DNA of 64,000 bases from Bryopsis sp. KO-2023 (Eukaryota > Chlorophyta > Ulvophyceae > Bryopsidales > Bryopsidaceae): contig BSYQ01000004.1 of assembly GCA_030272585.1 (NCBI GenBank), forward strand, positions 3,658,001-3,722,000. The letters run 5' to 3'. A program made the translations under genes and the position numbers. This document shows, piece by piece, positions 56,657-64,000 of this stretch (positions are counted from its first letter, which is position 1; every line of letters starts with the position of its first letter). The notes beneath the pieces were generated by a model. That model had not been told where the DNA came from and did not search any database. It saw only the letters and a program-made list of their open reading frames with translations.

Positions 56657-57481
56657 AGTTGGTGGCACAATTATCTCGAAGGTGCTGCTGGGCTTTGCGA
56701 TAGAGCACGATTCGACAGTTTGTGGATCGGGACAAGCTGTTCCTCGGAGTTGGAGGGAGTGTGTGTCAAATACAGCAGCAGAGAGCAAGCAGGGGTGTCT
56801 TGCCAGACATGGGTCGTGTGAAATCTGATTGAAACGAGGTTTTGGGGAAACACGGAACAGGAAAAGGAAACCATTTTGGAGGAGATTAGCAGTGCGACTG
56901 AAATTTAGAAAATAGGGAATCAGCCCAATGTTTTCTTTCAAGTTCTTTTCATAGTGGTTTCAGGCCCCAGGTCTCTGGCCCCAGCACCCTTCCTAAGATT
57001 TCTTAGAAGTTTTCCAACAAATGATACATGAAACATTCACATTAGGAAGTGGACACTATGTGCTGCTCAAAAAACCATCCCTATTCCCACCAAATTCCAA
57101 TATAATATCGACTGCCAAAAACCTGGTGCCTGTTAAGCATACAACCATATTATGAAAGGGGCCTGCTGAATAATATAATAACATGTGTTTTAGACATGCA
57201 ACAAATTCATAAAGTCTTGCTTTCACAGCGGTGCTTTTTGTCCCCATTCCACATGCATCACAAATGATTACACACAGCTGTTCATGCGCCAGCAAGCACA
57301 CACAATGATGGTCAAAAAGAGGCCCCCAAGTGCAAGCAGGCAAAAGCAATGATAGCCATGTCCTCGGTGCAAAAACAGCAAAAAAAAACTTCAATAGATC
57401 CAATGTTGATCTAGACCCAGGACTCAGATCTGAATGTGCTGGACGGCAAAACCAACTGTTTTCCAGCCCAAAGAGATATTT
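56657..57481 (-). repeat. Copy B of the inverted duplicated segment (CACTA empty flank)
   Basis: Reverse complement of 29989-30881. At 57481 the sequence continues with CTCCCC where copy A has the CACTA end, so this copy represents the uninterrupted flank. Confidence 0.85.
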
Positions 57482-57866
57482 CTCCCCAAAATAATTTTTT
57501 GGCTTCAAACCCTCAACAGTCTCCATGGTGAAAAACAAAACAAAATAGATGGACAACTCTGCTGCTTCTCACAGCAAACTAAAAAAATTTGTAAACTCTC
57601 CCTTTAGTCTACAGTATTGCTGCAAGTATGAACACTTGAATGATTTTCTATCCGAGGGAGACAAAAATCTACGAAACAAACAAATCACAAGCAGCAATAC
57701 AGTGTCAGCTGCAAAAAACTAAAAAACGAAAGAAAAAAGGAAGAAATAGTCAGATAGATGCTCAATGGCGCATCTAAAACTGACATGGACATCATATGAT
57801 AGGGGTCTTCGCATACGCTCAGCAAGGTGAATGCGTGGCATTCATTCATCATCATAGGTGGCCGTA
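57482..57866. other. Intergenic, 3' of the polyglycine gene
   Basis: A-rich sequence without a recognisable gene; includes the 3' flank of the minus-strand gene ending at 57867. Confidence 0.4.
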
Positions 57867-58984
57867 TTAGTGCTTTTTGCTCTTCTTGTGGTGGCTCTTT
57901 TTCTTGCTCTTGCCAGTGTCCTTCTTGCCACCCCCACTGTTCTTCTTGCCTCCACCGTTCTTCTTGCCACCATTCTTCCTTCCACCGTTCTTCCTTCCTC
58001 CGTTCTTCCTTCTTCCGTCATTCTTCTTTCCGTCGTTCTTCTCGCCTTCATCGTTCTTCTTCTCGCCGCCACCCCCGCCGCCGCCACCGCCCCCGCCCCC
58101 TCCACCGCCTCCACCACCGCCACCACCTCCTCCACCACCACCACCTCCTCCGCCGCTAATAAGACCTCCTCCTCCGCCGCCTCCACCTCCACCGCCGCCT
58201 CCACCTCCACCGCCGCCTCCTCCGCCACCTCCTCCGCCACCTCCTCCGCCGCCTCCACCGCCGCCTCCTCCGCCACCTCCACCGCCGCCGCCGCCTCCAC
58301 CTCCACCGCCGCCTCCTCCGCCGCCTCCACCGCCGCCTCCTCCGCCGCCTCCACCGCCGCCGCCGCCTCCACCTCCACCGCCGCCGCCTCCACCACCTCC
58401 ACCGCCGCCGCCGCCTCCACCTCCACCGCCGCCGCCTCCACCACCTCCACCGCCGCCGCCTCCTCCGCCACCTCCACCGCCGCCGCCGCCTCCACCTCCA
58501 CCGCCGCCGCCTCCTCCGCCACCTCCGCCGCCGCCAGCAGCAGCGGCGGCTTCTTCTTCTTGTTTCCTCTTTCTTTTACCCAGCAGACGTCGAGTTCCTT
58601 CAGCAACACACGAGCGTCATCAGCATAACAGGTTGGTGAGATTATCCACAAAAACCCATGTCAACACATGTCTTCGTACCAAAAATGTCAAGCTCCGCGA
58701 GCAACAGCTTTGCGTCGTCATGACCGCGAGCAACCTTCACGTCTGCAAACAAAAGACAGTCTGGGTTAATGTCGCTGAACCTTCCTGATCACGCCAACAT
58801 CATAGATAAAATAAGATATTCTCCGAGCCCTCTTCATGCGCTCCCATTGTCAAGCAGTTGTCGTAACTTATGAACCTTTCTACGAAGGATCCGTCTTACC
58901 GGTGCCACGCGCAGCAACGTCGATCGAGGTTACAGCAACCAGTCCTAACAGGACCAAGGTTGCCGTCAGTTTCCACGACGCCAT
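57867..58984 (-). CDS. Secreted polyglycine protein, 3 exons (292 aa)
   Basis: Exons: 58984-58900, 58742-58680, 58597-57867, GT-AG and in phase, 879 nt, stop TAA at 57869-57867. MASWKLTATLVLLGLVAVTS is a clear signal peptide. A short HDDAKLLLAELD segment and a basic KRKRK patch lead into about 160 nearly continuous glycines (one LIS interruption). The tail has KKNGG-type repeats and ends in Lys/His-rich sequence. Glycine-rich secreted proteins of this form are usually extracellular matrix or wall components; the exact role is unknown. The opposite strand gives an apparent polyproline ORF, a shadow. The acceptor of exon 3 (GCTGAAG) is weak but the only one restoring phase. Confidence 0.68.
58064..58550. 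repeat. GGN triplet repeat encoding the glycine tract
   Basis: About 480 bp of CCN/GGN triplets (CCTCCGCCGCCTCCACC and variants on the plus strand). Long ORFs in all frames here (polyproline, poly Ser/Ala/Thr, poly Ala/Val/Glu) reflect this repeat. Confidence 0.9.
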
Positions 58985-59204
58985 AGTGGATGCCCGAATT
59001 CGGTGTATGCAACTGCTGATTGTTTCACGAAGACCACCCAAAAAATTGTGCTGAAATCTGAAGGTTGCTGTTGGGTTTTGTACCCAGCAGGCGAGGCGAC
59101 GATAATCGCGCAAACCCTCGATTTTCCCACTCTGTGGTCAGAAGTTTCTCGTACGTTACATACGTTGGAATCGGTGGGGTACCGAGAAAAAAAGCCATGT
59201 GCAG

Positions 59205-59520
59205 TCCTTTCACGGAAATATGTCAATAGACTGACTCGGAAGTTTCACCCCAATGTTTACATCTAGCTCCCTACCCCAAAGGGAGACAATGAATATGAGT
59301 TGAGAACCTCCAGACAAAAAAAAAAGCCCTGACCAGAATTGCATGGGTAATCCCAGAAAAAATCGCTTTTTCAAATCGCTTATCCAACCAATGAATGAAT
59401 GAATCTTTGATTTGCATTAGGCACACTGGCCCAACGATGGCCCTCCACGAGGTGATCTATGTAAGAAAGGAAAACTCCAGTTTTCAAAATTAAGAGAGAA
59501 AATGAGGGAGTGGGGTTTTT
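59205..59520 (+). repeat. Third, fragmentary copy of the ankyrin-locus duplication
   Basis: 59205-59380 resembles 54866-55035 of copy 2, and 59470-59515 resembles 47655-47705 of copy 1, which copy 2 lacks. It is split by the roughly 70-bp short repeat at 59390-59465. Confidence 0.7.
59390..59465 (+). repeat. Short interspersed repeat, second copy
   Basis: ATGAATGAATGAATC followed by about 60 bp ending in CCACGAGGTGATCTATG, similar to 34774-34850. The flanking duplicated sequence shows the empty site. Confidence 0.6.
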
Positions 59521-59587
59521 AAACCCCTCTGATCAGAGGTAGTGTCTCTGTCCCGGCTGTGTGGGAATGTATGTATCGCTTTGACTG

Positions 59588-60298
59588 TCATAACCCCAAG
59601 GCGGCCCATCGAAAACGAAAGATGGCGTGCTGTGACAAACACTTGTCATTTTGTTTCTTTTGGCCAAGCAACTGGTAGGCTTTCCTTGCAGCATACGAAA
59701 GCAAATGCTGGGTGTGATGTTGCCAAAACCTGGCCAGCGCCATGTAAAAACGATTAAAACAAACGAAAACGATGCGTGAAAACAGCGTTGGTAAGACCCT
59801 GTCATCTTGGAAAGCTGCACTGCGGCTTTTTCTCTACTATTGCAGCTGCGCAGCTTTGTGTTGAATATTTGGGCAATTGAAGTACCTGTGGATGGGATCA
59901 GAGACAAAACACAACGTTTCGTTGCTACCGTCATATTCGTGCGTGTTGGTCCAAATGTTAGTGAAATGAATCCAGCCACGAGTTTCTTGCACTTCTTTTC
60001 ATTAATTTATTCGAGACAAACAAATCTCCGGCCTTGTTTTGTTGCTGAGTTAATGGAATTCAGAAACCTCGCACACACACGCGGATGCCTTTTTGGACAT
60101 GCAATAACGATGGGCAAAAACGGCTTTGATGTTGCTCTTTGTTTTGAGAAGATGCTTGCCAATTTCCTTGGCGAGTCCTAGGGTGACTTCGTCCCATACC
60201 AACTGCCCCATTGGATGTTTCGAACAAGAAATGAATTCTGTTGAAGCTGATGTTTGTTTGTTGAAGCTTGTGACGTTGAATTTCGTTGGTATCATCAT
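59588..60298 (-). CDS. Minus-strand gene, 3 exons, unknown function
   Basis: Proposed exons: 60298 to about 60077 (ATG ATG start, reading QLVWDEVTLGLAKEIGKHLL), about 59990-59886 (reading GWIHFTNIWTNTHEYDGSNE), and 59798-59588 (reading YMALARFWQHHTQHLL, stop TGA). The last junction is GT-AG with matching phase. The first junction (donor GTGTGT, acceptor GAAG) is plausible but not certain. Composition is protein-like across all three. Family not recognised; the gene may extend further upstream. Confidence 0.4.
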
Positions 60299-60359
60299 AT
60301 TCGCTCAGGGTTTTATGGCAAGGGGGAAAGCATACTCTCCCTGAGAAAATGTTCATGTT

Positions 60360-61012
60360 CTCGAATGTACGAGCAAAAAAGAAGTCGAAAGAAATAAGGT
60401 GACAATGTTGTCAACTGATTCCAACAAACACTATGGGAGATTCACTATTAACGTTGTAATTTGATTTTCACGCCAACCGGATCGAAACGGGAAACACGTC
60501 GAAAAATGGCGGAACACACACAAAGACGTGCGGAAACACCTAGGTTCGACCCCTAGGCGTCTTCCGCCAAGATACAGCCGCTTCCGTCGCGTTTCGCAAG
60601 TGACGGCCTTCTGGCCTGATCAGCCAACAACGCAGACATCCACATCAACAACGCAGTTTTGAAACAAAGATAAAAAACATCACATATCACTTGAAAAAGT
60701 ATTCAGGGCTCGCCACCGTCGCCTAATACGTCGTTAAAAAGCACTTTCGGGTGTCAGAAAGGGTGCCCTGGAAACAACGTTGTTAACCTACAACGTGCAG
60801 TGCCTCATATACACGGTTGCGTTTCCAGACGTCAGTTTCGGGTTCACCTGGAAATATCGGTGCAGCTGTGTTTTGGTTGAACTGTTATTTTGCATGGTTG
60901 ATTTTCTGGAAATTACAACAATTGTGAAGTATCCACTATATTTGCAACGCTCGTCCAACCATTACATGGTTGGCAGTGCCGTTTCTCACATACACAACGT
61001 GGACCAAAACAT
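60360..61012. other. Intergenic
   Basis: No gene recognised on either strand. Contains short ORFs of mixed composition. Confidence 0.3.
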
Positions 61013-61348
61013 TTACAACGTGAACTGGCCCACACGTTCACATTCCATTGTACATGCAATAGCGTGAATTTCCCCTCTCTCCACCATCCTGATCATTTTT
61101 GTCGGAACCGTCTCCAACAAAACCGAGTAATTTTTTTCACCCATGCCCACGATCTTAAACACGTTGTTCAAGTCGACTGGACCTTGCCTAGGCTCGTTCC
61201 TAACCTTGGGAAACGTTGCAACGGTGTAGGAAAGCTTGTGGAGCTCCAACAACTTGTTCGCAACGAGAGCACCACCTGGGTTGGAGCGGCGCCGGTTCCT
61301 CGGAGGAACTTCCTCCCCTCCCATCCAGGCAAAGAGAACCCAAAATTC
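61013..61348 (-). CDS. Last exon of a minus-strand gene, unknown
   Basis: An acceptor CTTGTAG at 61349-61355 starts a 112-codon frame beginning EFWVLFAWMGG and running GGALVANKLLELHKLSYTVA to TAA at 61015-61013. Phase 0. Upstream exons were not resolved; an ORF-internal ATG at 61324 could instead be a start. No family recognised. Confidence 0.4.
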   Translation of the reverse strand, partial: EFWVLFAWMGGEEVPPRNRRRSNPGGALVANKLLELHKLSYTVATFPKVRNEPRQGPVDLNNVFKIVGMGEKNYSVLLETVPTKMIRMVERGEIHAIACTMECERVGQFTL

Positions 61349-61355
61349 CTACAAG

Positions 61356-62154
61356 GCAATCCACACCGCTTTTACAACAATGCACAACGCGCAACGCCTG
61401 CAACACAGCGCTCATAGACAGACGCTCAATGCGTTCAGCCATGGAACAATGTTGTACATAGGGTGTGCATGGTTGATTGTGTCACACGACGCAGTTTACA
61501 ACCCTGTAATCCCATTCTAGAAGGTCGTACACCTGCGAATCTCCATCTTTCGAATTTCCTTGCCTCCCATTCTGTGCGACCAACCATCGTTGAACGGCCT
61601 GCTCCCAGCCGCGACTGCACGACGTCAAGTGTGAGATTCAGGAGGACTGGCCGCGTATTCCGAGTAAAGCAAGAGGGTATTTGAATACCTTTGGCTGAAA
61701 GAAAAGTCGGGGTTGAGGGCGCACGAAAGCGCGATTCTTGATATCGTCCGTTAGTGGCAACGATATCGCGAGGAGGAGATGTCGGAGTTCACAGCGCGGA
61801 GAGACGAGTGTGCCGGCGCGCAGCGAACGAGATACAGAGAGTGGGAAGGTGAGTACCCCAGCAGGGGCGCTCGTCTCTGGACTGCTCATCCCTGTTTTTG
61901 ATTTTTCCGACACACTGACTTGCCCAAAACGCATGAACTTGATGATAACGAGCTCGTCCTCGAGGTGACCTGAGAGTTCCAGAGTGCAGAAATTGCTACC
62001 CTATGAAAATGCTCTGATTGTAGCAAGGAAATTGTTTGCCTCGGTATTTTAAGCTTGCTGATCATTGTTGTTGGGACTCATGTTTTTTTGCAGCTTTATG
62101 TTAACACGTAAAAATTGATTCTGGTAACCTTCTGTTGGCACCAGCAAGCTGCTC
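61356..62154. other. Mostly unassigned; possible short first exon at 61770-61832
   Basis: An ATG near 61770 in GAGGAGATGTCGGAG context opens a short Arg-rich frame ending at a GTGAGT donor (about 61849). A coding-like stretch (DLPKTHELDDNELVLE) lies at 61919-61968 before GTGACC, but no acceptor links them. Not called as a gene. Confidence 0.25.
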
Positions 62155-63185
62155 ATGTCGGCTACTCGGACATTTCCGACAGATGTGGTTGTGTTGACAT
62201 TATTGTTGTGTCTAGTTTCTACACAGAGAGGCCAGGAAGGCTCAGGGGTCGAAGTTGCGGTAAGTGGAGGACCTTCTTACCTAGTAAACGAGTTTCTTAT
62301 AAAAAAACCCGCTGCTCTCTACCCCTTGCCTGCTCAACATGCTGCATGTCTGTCTGTCGGGACTCAAGAATCATAACTTTTATCCAAAGGCTTTGGAAAG
62401 AATATATCTCTTTGTTTTGACCGCACAACCTGTGGATTCCAACCTTTTTCAGAATTCCGAGTTAAATCTTTTGTATGGCTTGGTGTGTTCAAGTCCTATG
62501 GAGTGCTGGCCAAAGATGTGGAAGTTGCACTCGATCCCTGAAAAATTCCAAGGGGAAGATGTGCTTTTTCTGCAGCAAGCCTTTATGCATGAACTGTGGA
62601 AAGCAGGTAGGAATCAAATGTTCAAAGATATGTTCATCCACATCTGATCAATTCGATTATGGTCACTTGGCCATGTCATTTCTTCACTATGGTGAAAGGA
62701 TAGTTCATTGAGGAGTCTAAGCTAGTCAATTGCTGTGCAGGTAAAATGCGGCATTGTTTGCCAGGATGAATGCCATGAGCGTTGGCTGTTGGCGGCCAAT
62801 ATCCCAGATTGGCAAGCGTGGGGCAAATGGGAGTTCATGGACGACGAAAGCTTGGATAGACTCGTTAAACTGCTGACTATTTTTGAAAAGGTATGGGCAA
62901 CTTATGCTTCGTGATAACCAATTATGCTTGATTCTGGGACAAAGCCGCTTTCTAATGATTGCATTTTTCTTTTCTTTTTTTTTTTTGGACAACCAATTGG
63001 AGAACCAATTTGCAAATGAAGATCTTTGGTATGGACACTCAGGTCAAATACTTAATTATTTAAAATAATTTATTTTTTGTGTATGTGTGTGTTTCTAGCA
63101 TTCTTTCAAGCTGTATCCAGTCACCTTTGCCAATGACCCGCTGTCAAGGTCCAATTTCTCGTTTCTGTTCACGGAACATACTTAA
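62155..63185 (+). CDS. Possible secreted or Cys-rich protein gene, exon structure partly unresolved
   Basis: A first exon, 62155-62259 (donor GTAAGT), reads MSATRTFPTDVVVLTLLLCL, a signal-like sequence. Three later pieces fit each other in phase: up to 62606 (CGSCTRSLKNSKGKMCFFCS followed by KPLCMNCGKQ), 62741-62890 (CGIVCQDECHERWLLAANIP) and 63099-63185 (HSFKLYPVTFANDPLSRSNF, stop TAA). Spaced CxxC pairs suggest zinc binding. The start of the Cys-rich exon and its link to the signal exon are not resolved, so this may be two genes. The frame beyond the TAA stays open to a GTAAGT at 63276, so the stop could be a mutation. Confidence 0.4.
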
Positions 63186-64000
63186 GGCGAAGAGGATGGG
63201 GTCATTCACGATTGGAACAGAGCCACAGTGGGATGCCTCCTTAGGATTCTGGGACCGCTCGCTTCCCAGGAAGATGTAAGTTTGATTTTCAGTTCATCTC
63301 TTGCTGGGGAATAGAGATTGTATTCAATGTGTATGAACGAGAGCAATACGGAAAACAGCAGCAAAATTGGCAATGGTTTTTTTTTTTAATCAAGATTATA
63401 TATGTACTATCAGGATTTTCTTTGGTACTACTTCTGTTAGACCGAAGCTTTTGCTCGTGAGGCAAGCAAAGGGGAAATAGGCAGCTCCAAAACAATGACA
63501 GGCCAAGTCTTGATCCAGATATCACTGCTGTTGGCACCAAAGGAAGGAAACAAACAAAAGAGAAGCCCGTGGAGGTCTTGGACCAGAAAATCTGCAAGGA
63601 ACTGAGCCAGCTTCCAATAGGAAACTGATCCAGGCTATGGGAGACAGAACCCTGGTGCCTAATTATTTTTCGATTGAGTTGCATGACCCCAAATCCGTTT
63701 ACACTCCAAAAATGTTTGTCCCTTCCGAACACCAAGGTACCCTCTAGCAGTCCTGCTGAGAAGTCAGAACCGAAATCTGGACCAAAAAATCTCACTGATG
63801 CTCCCGATTGCAGCTTTCGACATTGATTTTTTTTTTTTTTCTTTCTACAGTTTGTGAATCGTTTTCTGGTTCTGGGTGCAAAGTTTACCCCCCCCCCAAA
63901 AAAACAAAACAAAAAATCCTTTAGGGCATGCTTCTGGCTCAATTTTTGGCTGATGTGTTGTTCAGGAAATGTACTCTGTTTCCTGCCAGTATATATATAT
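63186..64000 (+). other. End of window with a coding-like terminal exon at about 63455-63627
   Basis: After GAG at 63453 a plus-strand frame reads QNNDRPSLDPDITAVGTKGR onward through PVEVLDQKICKELSQLPIGN to TGA at about 63627. It has the look of a Lys-rich C-terminus of a nuclear protein or transposase. Its gene was not identified. The rest is A/T-rich and ends in a TA repeat at the window edge. Confidence 0.3.

Noticed and set aside
57877..58788. 303-codon polyproline ORF and Ser/Ala/Thr ORFs on the plus strand
   Set aside because: They are readings of the glycine-codon repeat of a minus-strand gene that has a signal peptide, in-phase introns and a sensible tail.

Overview
The window is nuclear DNA of an intron-rich eukaryote. 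Genes are split by GT-AG introns with matching codon phases, and there are long homopolymer and G/T-rich intergenic tracts, a CK1-type kinase and chromodomain-bearing Ty3 elements. The combination looks like a large-genome protist or alga (alveolate or stramenopile type), but no single sequence here fixes the lineage.

Positions 1-29988 are one nested set of transposons. The outermost layer is a CACTA (EnSpm/CMC-type) DNA transposon that runs off the left edge and ends in TAGTG at 29984-29988. It has two head-to-head genes: a coiled-coil gene on the minus strand (about 1790 to beyond 1) and a 13-exon, 1006-residue TNP2-type transposase (1953-7308). A short motif, CCCCGCACA, is scattered near both ends in both orientations, as expected of subterminal transposase-binding repeats. 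A 19.2-kb Ty3/chromovirus element (8743-27955, 175-bp LTRs, target duplication CAGAG) sits inside the CACTA element. It carries gag, a gag-overlapping pol in the -1 frame, and an extra 622-residue coiled-coil ORF after pol. A second LTR element (12762-21726, 643-bp LTRs, target duplication CCAGC) sits inside that pol, and its 7.7-kb interior has no long ORF. The members of each LTR pair look identical, so both insertions appear young.

Positions 30000-41000 hold two host genes whose splice junctions could all be resolved in phase. One is a membrane-anchored or secreted sulfotransferase carrying an internal WW domain (31775-36767, 10 exons). The other is a casein kinase 1 (38618-40854, 6 exons). 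A 5.5-kb C-depleted low-complexity tract follows (40855-46425).

Positions 46400-59500 contain a segmental duplication. Copy 1 holds a five-exon ankyrin-repeat gene with a signal peptide (46426-47896). Copy 2 (54064-56370) is a pseudogene with a lost first exon, an in-frame 153-bp deletion and a nonsense codon. A third, fragmentary copy lies at 59205-59520. Between them is a minus-strand proline-rich gene (about 52260-48964). A minus-strand gene for a secreted polyglycine protein lies at 58984-57867. An inverted duplicate of the sequence flanking the CACTA right end lies at 56657-57481.

Positions 59500-64000 contain partial or less certain genes: two minus-strand genes (60298-59588, and a last exon at 61348-61013) and plus-strand cysteine-rich exons (62155-63627).
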